From Actinospica acidithermotolerans (GTDB taxonomy: Bacteria; Actinomycetota; Actinomycetes; Streptomycetales; Catenulisporaceae): 45,123 nucleotides of DNA. Position 1 is the stretch's first letter; every line of letters starts with the position of its first letter. The notes under the pieces are model-generated. The model did not search any database. It saw only the letters and a list, made by a program, of their open reading frames with translations, and had not been told where the DNA came from. The stretch spans positions 1 through 45,123 of the forward strand of contig NZ_JAGSOH010000057.1 in the NCBI RefSeq assembly GCF_018139625.1, in the 5' to 3' direction. A program made the position numbers and the translations under genes. Below, in pieces: positions 18,905 to 26,321 of the stretch.

Positions 18905-19356
18905 GACCGGGACTCCACGAGAGCGGCGAACTTCCGCAGCGAGTGCAGCACGCCGAACTCGAACAGCGGGCGCACGAGCATGAAGCCGATCGCACCGAGC
19001 TCGCCGCCGGGAATGTCGAGGTCCTCGAACCAGGTCAGCGTCGAGCCGGCGGCCGGGTCTGCCGCCTGGACGATCTCGAACGCGCCGGTCCCGCGCACGA
19101 CCTTGCCGGTGTGCCAGACCTCGCACCAGGACGGCGGCCGCCACTCGGTGACCTCCATCGTGTCCAGGAAGCCGAAGCGGCCGAAGCCCGTGAACGCCTC
19201 GATCCGGCCGCCGACGCCCCGGCCGTCGCCGTCGACGGTCCGCACGGTGGTGGCCGTCATCCAGGCGCTCTGCGACTCCCAGTCGGTCAACGCCGTCCAC
19301 ACCGTCTCGGCGTCGGCCTGCACGCGGATGCTCACGGAGACCCGGTTCATACGCAT
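18880..19356 (-). CDS. SRPBCC (START/Bet v1-like) family protein
   Basis: A 158-residue protein with the helix-grip pattern: VSVSIRVQADAETVWTALTD, ESQSAWM, GGRIEAFTGFGRFGF and the long C-terminal helix FGVLHSLRKFAALVE. These proteins bind hydrophobic ligands, often lipids or polyketides. ATG 19356 follows GAGGAGAG; a second ATG two codons on is possible. It is third in the fasciclin - molybdoenzyme - SRPBCC run, 72 bases after the molybdoenzyme stop, and is presumably in the SigK regulon. It converges on phr with a 25-base overlap. Confidence 0.82.
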   Translation of the reverse strand: MRMNRVSVSIRVQADAETVWTALTDWESQSAWMTATTVRTVDGDGRGVGGRIEAFTGFGRFGFLDTMEVTEWRPPSWCEVWHTGKVVRGTGAFEIVQAADPAAGSTLTWFEDLDIPGGELGAIGFMLVRPLFEFGVLHSLRKFAALVESRSQGSTAAP

Positions 19357-19374
19357 CGGCAGACTCTCCTCGGT

Positions 19375-19410
19375 TTCTCGGGATTCTCGGGCTGCTCGGG
19401 GTTCTCGGGG
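19375..19410. repeat. Four 9-bp tandem units (TTCTCGGGN)
   Basis: TTCTCGGGA, TTCTCGGGC, TGCTCGGGG, TTCTCGGGG without gaps. They fill half of the intergenic space between the molybdoenzyme stop and the SRPBCC start. Confidence 0.8.
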
Positions 19411-19427
19411 CCGCACAGGGATTCCGC

Positions 19428-21026
19428 TCACGCGACGACGACCACGAGGCTCTCGTACCCCGAGGCGCCGGAGGGATACGGTCCGGCCTGAGCGCTCGGC
19501 TGATACGCGCCGGAGTCGTCGGCGGCGCGCACCTGGAGCGAGTGCGTGCCCGGCGTCGCGGCCCAATCGTACGTCCACTGCCGCCAGGTGTCCGGGTTGT
19601 CGGCGGCCGCGAGATGCGCGTCCTGCCACGGTTGGTCGTCCACCTGGACCTGCACGGATGCGATGCCGCGGTCGGTCGCCCAGGCGATGCCGGCGACGGT
19701 GACCGGCCCGGCATTCAGGTGAGCGAAGGGCCGGGGCACGTCGATGCGCGACTGCGTCTTCATCGTGCCGATCCGCGCGTAGCCGCGCTGCACCCAGTAG
19801 GCCTGCTCGGCGGCGAACGTGGTCACGTGCAGGTCGGTGACCCACTTGCAGGCGGACGCGTACCCGTAGAAGCCGGGCACCAGCATCCGGGCCGGGAAGC
19901 CGTGCGCGATCGGCAGCGCCTGGCCGTTCATCGCGACCGCGAGCAGCGCATTGCGCCCGTCGAGCACCGACGCGAGCGGCGTGCCGATCGTCATCCCATC
20001 CGCCGACTGCGCGATCAGCTGGTCCGCTCCGCTGCGTACGCCGGCGGAACGCAGCAGGCTGGGCAGCGACGCGCCGATCCATCGCGCGTTGCCCACGTAC
20101 GGGCCGCCGACCGGATCGGAAACGCAGGAGACTGTCATGTCGTGCTCGTGCAGCGGCTGCTTGAGCAGGTCGGCGAATCCGAGCTCGATCGGCCGGTCGA
20201 CCATCCCGTGGATGCGCAGCGTCCACGAATCGGGACTCACCTGAGGCAGCACCAGGTCCGTGTCGACGCGGTAGAAATCGTCGTTGGAGGTGAAGAAGGG
20301 GCTCAGGCCCGCGACGTCCGGGTGCACTCCCGCCGGCAGCGCAGGCGCCGGGTACGCCGGCTTCGGGATGCGCACGGCGGCACGCGCGGCGGAGACGTCG
20401 TAGCGCCGGCTTGAGATCAGGTTCGCGCCGAAGCCCACGGCCGCCGAGCTTGCGGCGACGGCACCGGCGGTGACGAGGAACGTGCGGCGGCCGGCGGCCG
20501 GCTCGGCCTGCGGCTCGACCTCCGCCGCTGGTTGCGCCGGGGCCGGACCGCGGAACGATCTCACCAGCAGCCGGAGCGCCGCCAACGCCGCGACGCCGCC
20601 GATCACGCTCGGCAGCGCCCACGTCCACGTGCTCTCCGGCTCGGAGACCGCCGCGGCCACACCGACCGCCGAGAACAGCACGATGAGCACCGCGCCGTAC
20701 CGATAGCGCACCAGCGCGAGCACCCCGGCCAGCAGCGCGATCGCGGTCAGCATCGCGAGGATGCCAATGATCAGCATCTCCTTGTCGCGCTCGCCGAAGT
20801 GCTCGACCGCGTATTCCTTGAGCGAGGCGGGGGTGAGGTTCACCGCCGCCTCGCCCACCGCGTACACCGGCGCGCTCGACGGCCCGGTGAAGATCGCGAC
20901 CGCCTCGCCCACGGCCAGTGCGACCGCGGCGGCCAGCGCGCCGGTCAGCGCGCCGGCCCCGAGCCGCGCGGCGAGTGCTCCTGCTCTGGGGCGGGCCCCC
21001 GACCACGCGGCCCGGATCGATTTCAT
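19428..21026 (-). CDS. Membrane-anchored sulfite-oxidase-family molybdenum oxidoreductase
   Basis: A 532-residue protein. Hydrophobic helices occupy about residues 20-155: AAAVALAVGEAVAIFTG, MLIIGILAMLTAIALLAGV, YGAVLIVLFSAVGVAAAV and LPSVIGGVAALAALRLLV. A Tat-like RRTFLVTAGAVAASSA segment follows at 180-195, so the enzyme domain is probably outside. The Mo-cofactor domain has SCVSDPVGGPYVG, with Cys301 as the expected Mo ligand. A C-terminal Mo-co dimerisation-type beta domain follows (VAGIAWATDRGIASVQVQVD). Substrate unknown; relatives reduce or oxidise S- or N-oxides, including methionine sulfoxide. Three bases downstream of the fasciclin gene, so same operon. Confidence 0.88.
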   Translation of the reverse strand: MKSIRAAWSGARPRAGALAARLGAGALTGALAAAVALAVGEAVAIFTGPSSAPVYAVGEAAVNLTPASLKEYAVEHFGERDKEMLIIGILAMLTAIALLAGVLALVRYRYGAVLIVLFSAVGVAAAVSEPESTWTWALPSVIGGVAALAALRLLVRSFRGPAPAQPAAEVEPQAEPAAGRRTFLVTAGAVAASSAAVGFGANLISSRRYDVSAARAAVRIPKPAYPAPALPAGVHPDVAGLSPFFTSNDDFYRVDTDLVLPQVSPDSWTLRIHGMVDRPIELGFADLLKQPLHEHDMTVSCVSDPVGGPYVGNARWIGASLPSLLRSAGVRSGADQLIAQSADGMTIGTPLASVLDGRNALLAVAMNGQALPIAHGFPARMLVPGFYGYASACKWVTDLHVTTFAAEQAYWVQRGYARIGTMKTQSRIDVPRPFAHLNAGPVTVAGIAWATDRGIASVQVQVDDQPWQDAHLAAADNPDTWRQWTYDWAATPGTHSLQVRAADDSGAYQPSAQAGPYPSGASGYESLVVVVA

Positions 21027-21029
21027 CGA

Positions 21030-21692
21030 TCAGCTCGCCGGCATCAGGACGGTGTCGATGATGTAGACCGTCGCGTTCGCGGTCTGCACGTCACCGCACA
21101 CCACGTTCGCCGTGTTCGAGGACGAGCCGCCGGTGACGGTGAAGGACTCCCCGCTGCCGGAGACGGTCAGGTCGCTCCCCTCCAGCGTCTTGTGCGTACC
21201 GGCCAGCTCCGACGGGCTCAGCCGGCCGGAGACCACGTGGTAGGTGAGGATCTTCGTCAGCTCGGCCTTGTTCGCCAGCACCGAGTTCAGCGTGGACGAC
21301 GGGATCTTCTCGAAGGCCGCGTTCGCCGGCGCGAAGACCGTGATGTTCTGCGCGTTGTTCAGCGTGTCGACCAGGCCCGCCGCCTTGACCGCGCTGACCA
21401 GCGTGGAGAGCGCCGGGTTGTTCGAGGCGGCGGTGGCCACCGGGTCCTGCGCCATGCCGGTGAAGCTGCCGGAGCCGGAGGTGGGCACGGCCGAGCAGCC
21501 CGAGCCGAAGTCCATCCCGGCGGCGGCCGCGCTCACTCCCGACGAGGCGGTCGCCGCGCTCGAGGTCGCGGCGCCGGTTCCGGAGGATGTCGTCGACGAC
21601 CCGCTGGAACTGCACGCCGCCAGTCCGGCGCTCAGGGCCAGCGCGGCGACCGCGGCGGGGACCAGGCGGCGATGCGTCCGAATACCACTCAT
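21030..21692 (-). CDS. MPT83-like fasciclin-domain lipoprotein
   Basis: A 220-residue secreted lipoprotein. A basic start (RTHRR), hydrophobic core and lipobox LAAC place the lipidated Cys at residue 27. A Ser/Thr/Ala linker is followed by a full fasciclin (FAS1) domain over about residues 75-220: [47 protein letters not shown] and [17 protein letters not shown]. The match to mycobacterial MPT83/MPT70 is close across the whole domain. In M. tuberculosis those genes are SigK-dependent. Here the gene has a SigK-type site 52-78 bases upstream and heads an operon. GAGGAG precedes the ATG. Envelope adhesion or stress function is inferred. Confidence 0.9.
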   Translation of the reverse strand: MSGIRTHRRLVPAAVAALALSAGLAACSSSGSSTTSSGTGAATSSAATASSGVSAAAAGMDFGSGCSAVPTSGSGSFTGMAQDPVATAASNNPALSTLVSAVKAAGLVDTLNNAQNITVFAPANAAFEKIPSSTLNSVLANKAELTKILTYHVVSGRLSPSELAGTHKTLEGSDLTVSGSGESFTVTGGSSSNTANVVCGDVQTANATVYIIDTVLMPAS

Positions 21693-21743
21693 GGGTGAGT
21701 CACTCCTCGGTGATGAGAGTTCCGTGATCCTGCTTCGCCGGGC

Positions 21744-21770
21744 ATTCGCCGCCGCGGCCGAGCCGGATTG
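21744..21770 (-). promoter_or_regulatory. SigK-type promoter of the fasciclin operon
   Basis: On the reverse strand CAATCC (21765-21770), 15 bases, GCGAAT (21744-21749). A transcription start near 21736 gives a leader of about 45 bases. Confidence 0.6.
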
Positions 21771-21807
21771 CCCGGATCCCGCACTTCACCCGTTCGTGCC
21801 ACCGGAC

Positions 21808-21834
21808 CAATCCGCCCGGCCCCCGGCTACGAAT
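21808..21834 (+). promoter_or_regulatory. Fourth SigK-type site, facing the ABC exporter antisense
   Basis: CAATCC (21808-21813), 15 bases, ACGAAT (21829-21834) on the forward strand. It lies 38 bases from the divergent site at 21744-21770. No forward gene follows; transcription would run antisense into the 3' end of the ABC exporter. Confidence 0.4.
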
Positions 21835-21866
21835 CGATCTCCAGCACCACCTCGCCCGCCGGGGGG

Positions 21867-23633
21867 CTATCCCGCCTGGACCGCGTGCAGACTCGCGTAC
21901 GCGCCGTGCGAGTTCAGCAGCGTCTCGTGCGTGCCGACCTGCGAGACGTGGCCGCCGTCCATGACGACGATGCGGTCGGCGTCCCGGATCGTGGAGAGCC
22001 GGTGCGCGACGACGAACGTGGTCCGGCCGCGCATCAGCCGCGCCAGGGCCTCCTGGATCAGCGCCTCGGAGCGGGTGTCGAGCGCCGAGGTGGCCTCGTC
22101 CAGGATCAGCACCCTGGGATCGCGGATGACCGCGCGGGCGATGGCGAGCCGCTGCTTCTGGCCGCCGGACAGCCGCGCGCCGCGCTCGCCGACGACGGTG
22201 TCGAGGCCGGCCGGCAGCTGCTCGACGAATTCGAGCGCGTTCGCGTCCCGGAGGGCGGCGACGATCGCCTCGTCTGATACTTCGTCGAGGCCGTAGCTGA
22301 CGTTCTGCCGGATCGTGCCCTCGAACAGGATCGTCTCCTGCGGCACCACCGACACGAAGCGGCGGAAGGTGCGCAGGTCGAGCCGCTCCATGTCCACCCC
22401 GTCGAGCTCGATCCGGCCGCTGGTCGGCCGGAGGAAGCCGATGACCAGATTGAGCACCGTGGACTTGCCCGCGCCGGAGGCCCCGACGAGCGCGACCGTC
22501 TCGCCGGGCCGGACCGAGAAGTCGAAGTGGTCCACGGACGGCCGCTCGGCATCCGGATACGCGAAGCTCACATCGCGGAAGTCGAACGCGCCGCGCGTCT
22601 GCTCGACCTCGGCCTTACCCTCGTTGCTCTCCAGGTCGGGCGCCTGCAGCACCTCACCGACCGAGCGCACCGACTCGAGGCCCTTGGTGATCATCGGGGC
22701 CAGGTTCAGCAGTCCCGACGTGGCGCCGGTCAGCGTGCTGAAGAACGCGCTGAGCATCACGACGTCGCCCGCGGTCAGACCGAACGCGCCGTAGTAGGCG
22801 ATGACCGCCGCGCCCGCGAGGCAGCCGACGCCGACCGTGTTGAGCACGATCCAGCTGAGCGAGCCGAACCGTCCGTTCGTCAGGTCCAGGCTCTGGCCCG
22901 CCGAGCGCACCCGCCGCAGCGTCCCGTCCATCCGCTCGATCGCGCTGCGCTCGAGGCCGTGCCCGCGGGTGATCGGGATCAGCGAGGTCATCTCCAGCAC
23001 GCGCGAGGAGAGCTGCTCGACCTCTTCGCGGAAGTCCTCGTTGCGCTGCTTCAGCGGCGCCCGCAGCTTCATCGCGATGAACGCCGCCGCCGGCACGAGC
23101 ACGACGATCACGGGCAGGAAGCTCGGCGTCCGGTACGCGATGACGACCAGTCCGCCGATCAGCGCGGAGAGCGCGCCGAGGCCGCCGTCGGAGGCCTGCT
23201 GCATCATCTGCTCGATGGTCTCCACATCGCGGATGACCTTCGTCTGCAGCACGCCGGAGCTGACCCGCGTGTGGTACCCGATCGACAGCTCCTGCAGCCG
23301 CCGGCACAGCGAGATGCGCAGCGTGTTGCTGATCCGCCGGATCGCGTAGCTGTAGCAGCGCACGTAGAGCACGTGGCCGGGATAGTTGAGCAGCAGCAGC
23401 GCGAGCATCAGCCCGCAGTTGATCCAGAGCCGGAAGATCGGCTGGTGGCCCACGACGACGTCCACCACGTTCGCCGTGATCAGGGGAAGCAGCCAGGTCG
23501 GGCTCGACTTGACCGCGAACAGGACGGTCCCGAGGGCGAGCCTGCCCCGGTCCTCCCGCGCGAGATAGGCGAGCGTGCGCAGCGGGTGCTCGCCCCGGTA
23601 GTGATGGTCGATGGGCTCGGCGCAATACGCCAT
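21867..23633 (-). CDS. Fused permease-ATPase ABC exporter
   Basis: A 588-residue half-exporter of the lipid/multidrug group. The six-helix membrane domain covers residues 1-310, with the intracellular-loop motif GVLQTKVIRDVETIEQMM. The ATPase follows: Walker A GASGAGKST, Q-loop VPQETILF, signature LSGGQKQRLAIARA, Walker B VLILDEATSALD and H-loop VVAHRLSTI. It would work as a dimer. ATG 23633 is chosen because GGGAG precedes it; the frame is open 37 codons further but without coding pattern. No partner half-transporter is adjacent. Substrate unknown. Confidence 0.9.
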   Translation of the reverse strand: MAYCAEPIDHHYRGEHPLRTLAYLAREDRGRLALGTVLFAVKSSPTWLLPLITANVVDVVVGHQPIFRLWINCGLMLALLLLNYPGHVLYVRCYSYAIRRISNTLRISLCRRLQELSIGYHTRVSSGVLQTKVIRDVETIEQMMQQASDGGLGALSALIGGLVVIAYRTPSFLPVIVVLVPAAAFIAMKLRAPLKQRNEDFREEVEQLSSRVLEMTSLIPITRGHGLERSAIERMDGTLRRVRSAGQSLDLTNGRFGSLSWIVLNTVGVGCLAGAAVIAYYGAFGLTAGDVVMLSAFFSTLTGATSGLLNLAPMITKGLESVRSVGEVLQAPDLESNEGKAEVEQTRGAFDFRDVSFAYPDAERPSVDHFDFSVRPGETVALVGASGAGKSTVLNLVIGFLRPTSGRIELDGVDMERLDLRTFRRFVSVVPQETILFEGTIRQNVSYGLDEVSDEAIVAALRDANALEFVEQLPAGLDTVVGERGARLSGGQKQRLAIARAVIRDPRVLILDEATSALDTRSEALIQEALARLMRGRTTFVVAHRLSTIRDADRIVVMDGGHVSQVGTHETLLNSHGAYASLHAVQAG

Positions 23634-23763
23634 GTCGGACTCCCGTGACGAAGGTACCCGTCGATGATTCCAAAGCCCCACAACGAAAGAAAGGCATTTG
23701 CACGCCTCGCTAGGAGTTCGACAGACTTCGACGAGATTCGACACGGATGGCGACCCGCGACAT

Positions 23764-23796
23764 CTACTCGCCCACGGCGGCGCCGTAGGCGAGTAG
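23764..23796 (-). terminator. Hairpin after the mscR-MBL operon
   Basis: CTACTCGCC / GGCGAGTAG (9 bp), one C/A mismatch, then ACGGCG / CGCCGT around the centre. It lies 44 bases past the hydrolase stop. A 12-bp tandem repeat (AGCGGTGCGAGG / AGCGGTGCGAGA, 23811-23834) sits between. Confidence 0.65.
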
Positions 23797-23839
23797 CGGT
23801 GTGCGTAGCGAGCGGTGCGAGGAGCGGTGCGAGAAAACG

Positions 23840-24448
23840 TCAGCCCAGAAGGGCCTTTTCAGCACCGATGGTGGTGTCCTCGCCGTGACCGGTGTGCACG
23901 ACCGTCTCATCCGGAAGCGCGAAGAGCTTGGCGCGGATCGAGGCCTCAAGTGTCGGCCGGTCGCTGTAGGAGCGTCCGGTGGCGCCGGGACCGCCGTGGA
24001 AGAGCGTGTCGCCGGTGAAAACCGCACTCAGCTCGGGCGCGTACAGGCACACACCGCCGGGAGCGTGGCCGGGAGTGTGCAGCACGCGCAGCGTCGTGCC
24101 GCCGACCGTCAGCTCCTGACCGTCGCTCAGATCCGCGTCCCACAGGTAATCCGTATGGGTCAGCTCCCACAGCGGCCGATCGTCCGGATGCAGCAGGATC
24201 GGCGCGACAGTCTTCTCCCGCAGCTCGGGGGCGACGCGGACGTGGTCGTCATGCGCGTGCGTGCACACGATCGCCTTCACCCTCCGGTTACCGACCACGG
24301 CCAGGATCCCGTCGACCGAGTGCGGGGCGTCGATCACGATGCACTCGTCCTCGTCGCCCACGACCCACACGTTGTTGTCCACGTCGAACGTCTCACCGTC
24401 GAGGGAGAAGGTCCCCGAGGTCACGCCGTGGTCGATGCGCGCCGCCAT
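23840..24448 (-). CDS. Metallo-beta-lactamase-fold hydrolase coupled to mscR
   Basis: A 202-residue hydrolase with the dinuclear zinc motif THAHDDH at 63-69, HTPGHAPGG, FTGDTLF and HTGHGEDT, giving the His/Asp set of glyoxalase II-like enzymes. Its ATG overlaps the mscR stop by one base (TGATG), so the two are co-translated. A metallo-hydrolase beside mscR is common in actinobacteria. The expected task is hydrolysing the S-formyl-mycothiol product of MscR to formate and mycothiol; that is inference from context. Confidence 0.87.
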   Translation of the reverse strand: MAARIDHGVTSGTFSLDGETFDVDNNVWVVGDEDECIVIDAPHSVDGILAVVGNRRVKAIVCTHAHDDHVRVAPELREKTVAPILLHPDDRPLWELTHTDYLWDADLSDGQELTVGGTTLRVLHTPGHAPGGVCLYAPELSAVFTGDTLFHGGPGATGRSYSDRPTLEASIRAKLFALPDETVVHTGHGEDTTIGAEKALLG

Positions 24449-25533
24449 CAGAGGATCACCACGCTGCGCAGGACGTCGCCGTGATGCATCCGCTCGAACG
24501 CCGCCTCGATGTCGCCGATCCCGATCTCCTCGGACACGAACGCGTCAAGATCAAGCCGGCCCTGCCGGTAGAGATTCACCAGCGTCGGGAAGTCGCGTGA
24601 CGGCAGGCAGTCGCCGTACCAGGAGGACTTCAGGGAGCCGCCGCGGCCGAACACGTCGATCAGCGGCAGGTCCGGCACCTTCATCTCCGGCGTCGGGACG
24701 CCCACCAGCACGACGGTCCCGGCCAGGTCGCGCGCGTAGAACGCCTGCTTCCACGTCTCCGGACGCCCCACCGCCTCGATCACCACGTCCGCGCCGAACC
24801 CGCCGGTCAGCTCGCGAATCGCCTCGACCGGATCGGTGGCCGACGAGTCGACGGTGTGCGTCGCGCCGAGCCTCTTCGCCGTCGCCAGCTTCTTGGCGTC
24901 GATGTCCACCGCGATGATCTCGGCCGCGCCCGCCAGCGCCGAGCCCGCGATCGCCGCCGCGCCGACCCCGCCGCAGCCGATCACCGCGACCGACTTGCCC
25001 CGGGTGACGCCGCCGGTGTTGATCGCCGCGCCGATGCCGGCCATCACCCCGCAGCCGAGCAAACCGACAGCCGCCGGACGCGCCCGCGGGTCCACCTTCG
25101 TGCACTGACCGGCCGCGACGAGGGTCTTCTCGGCGAACGCGCCGATCCCCAGCGCCGGAGAGAGCTCGGTGCCGTCCTCCAAGGTCATCTTCTGCTTCGC
25201 GTTGTGAGTGGCGAAGCAGTACTGCGGCTCACCCCGGCTGCACGCCCGGCACTGGCCGCACACCGCCCGCCAGTTCAGCACGACGAAATCGCCCGGCGCG
25301 ACCTCCGTCACCCCCGGCCCGACCGCCTCGACGATCCCGGAGGCCTCGTGCCCGAGCAGGAACGGGAACTCGTCGTTGATCCCGCCCTCGCGGTAGTGCA
25401 GGTCCGTGTGGCACACCCCGCAGGCCTGCACCTTCACCACCGCCTCACCCGGCCCCGGGTCCGGCACGTTGATGGTCACCAGCTCGACCGGCGCGCCCTT
25501 GGCCCGCGCGATGACCGCCTTCACCTGCTGCAT
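24448..25533 (-). CDS. mscR: S-(hydroxymethyl)mycothiol dehydrogenase / S-nitrosomycothiol reductase
   Basis: A 361-residue zinc alcohol dehydrogenase. The catalytic zinc site is CGVCHTD with GHEASG. The structural zinc lobe is [15 protein letters not shown]. The NAD-binding fold is [21 protein letters not shown], with an acidic IAVDID. Length and motif spacing match MscR, the mycothiol-dependent formaldehyde dehydrogenase that also reduces S-nitrosomycothiol. Mycothiol is confined to actinobacteria, which supports the organism call. ATG 25533 follows AAGGAGTG. First gene of the operon with the metallo-hydrolase. Confidence 0.92.
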   Translation of the reverse strand: MQQVKAVIARAKGAPVELVTINVPDPGPGEAVVKVQACGVCHTDLHYREGGINDEFPFLLGHEASGIVEAVGPGVTEVAPGDFVVLNWRAVCGQCRACSRGEPQYCFATHNAKQKMTLEDGTELSPALGIGAFAEKTLVAAGQCTKVDPRARPAAVGLLGCGVMAGIGAAINTGGVTRGKSVAVIGCGGVGAAAIAGSALAGAAEIIAVDIDAKKLATAKRLGATHTVDSSATDPVEAIRELTGGFGADVVIEAVGRPETWKQAFYARDLAGTVVLVGVPTPEMKVPDLPLIDVFGRGGSLKSSWYGDCLPSRDFPTLVNLYRQGRLDLDAFVSEEIGIGDIEAAFERMHHGDVLRSVVIL

Positions 25534-25641
25534 GCAACACTCCTTCGGGTTGGTAGCGACGTATCGACGTCCACCAGCGATCATCCTCCGATGCGCGCGG
25601 GGCCGCTGCCCTTCTTCCGCACACCGGAATGTCGCGACTGC

Positions 25642-25647
25642 TAGCTT
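25642..25647 (+). promoter_or_regulatory. Leaderless -10 box of the GrpB-family gene
   Basis: TAGCTT ends seven bases before the GTG at 25655; no ribosome-binding site is visible. Confidence 0.4.
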
Positions 25648-25654
25648 GAGACTC

Positions 25655-26242
25655 GTGCCCACCGACGAGGAGATCACCCGCCACCACGACTCCGATCCCG
25701 ACGAGGACCCCTGGGTGCTCGGGCCGCCGAAGCCGACCGTCGTCGAACTCACCCCGTACGACCCGGAATGGCCCGCCCGATTCGCCGCCCTGGCCGACGG
25801 CATCCGCGCGGCCCTCGGCGGCACGGCCCTGGAGGTCGAGCACGTCGGCTCGACCTCCGTGCCCGGACTGGCCGCGAAGGACATCATCGACATCGACCTG
25901 ACGGTCCCCGACTCCGCCGACGAGCCGAGCTACGTCCCGGCGCTCGAGGCGATCGGCTACGTCCTGACGATCCGCGAGCCCTCCTGGCACCAGCACCGCG
26001 GCCTGACCCTGCCGGCCCCGCGGGTGAACCTGCACGTGTTCGGCCCGGACTGCCCGGAGACCATTCGCCACCGCATGTTCCGCGACTGGCTGCGCACGCA
26101 CCCCGACGACCGCGACAGGTACGAGCAGGCCAAGCACGACGCCATCCCCGGCGGCGGCCACGTGATGGACTACAACCGCCGCAAGCAGGACGTGCTCCGG
26201 GACATCTACGACCGCATGTTCCGCGCGGCGGGGATGAAGTAG
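25655..26242 (+). CDS. GrpB/UPF0157 family protein
   Basis: A 195-residue cytoplasmic protein of the nucleotidyltransferase-like GrpB group. Marks are [15 protein letters not shown], the core [23 protein letters not shown] (G-S-T plus two Asp as metal ligands) and [11 protein letters not shown]. In some actinobacteria this domain is fused to dephospho-CoA kinase; here it stands alone. The exact substrate is unknown. The frame is open much further upstream inside mscR, so the GTG at 25655 with its -10 box is the best start. The stop lies inside a 20-bp tandem duplication. Confidence 0.82.
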   Translation: MPTDEEITRHHDSDPDEDPWVLGPPKPTVVELTPYDPEWPARFAALADGIRAALGGTALEVEHVGSTSVPGLAAKDIIDIDLTVPDSADEPSYVPALEAIGYVLTIREPSWHQHRGLTLPAPRVNLHVFGPDCPETIRHRMFRDWLRTHPDDRDRYEQAKHDAIPGGGHVMDYNRRKQDVLRDIYDRMFRAAGMK

Positions 26243-26264
26243 AAGCGGCGGGGATGACGTAGAA
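26225..26264. repeat. 20-bp tandem duplication over the GrpB stop codon
   Basis: 26225-26244 and 26245-26264 differ at one position (A/C). Each copy carries GCGGCGGGGATGA and ends GTAGAA. The first copy supplies the TAG stop of the GrpB gene. Confidence 0.85.
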
Positions 26265-26271
26265 AACGCGA

Positions 26272-26301
26272 GGCGGTGGCGCGGAACCCCGCACCACCGC
26301 C
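26272..26301. terminator. Bidirectional hairpin between convergent genes
   Basis: GGCGGTGG / CCACCGCC, one mismatch, then GCGG / CCGC around AACC. It lies between the GrpB gene and the pseudokinase gene, which end 30 and 20 bases away. Confidence 0.75.
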
Positions 26302-26321
26302 GCCGCAACTCAGGTTCTCGG

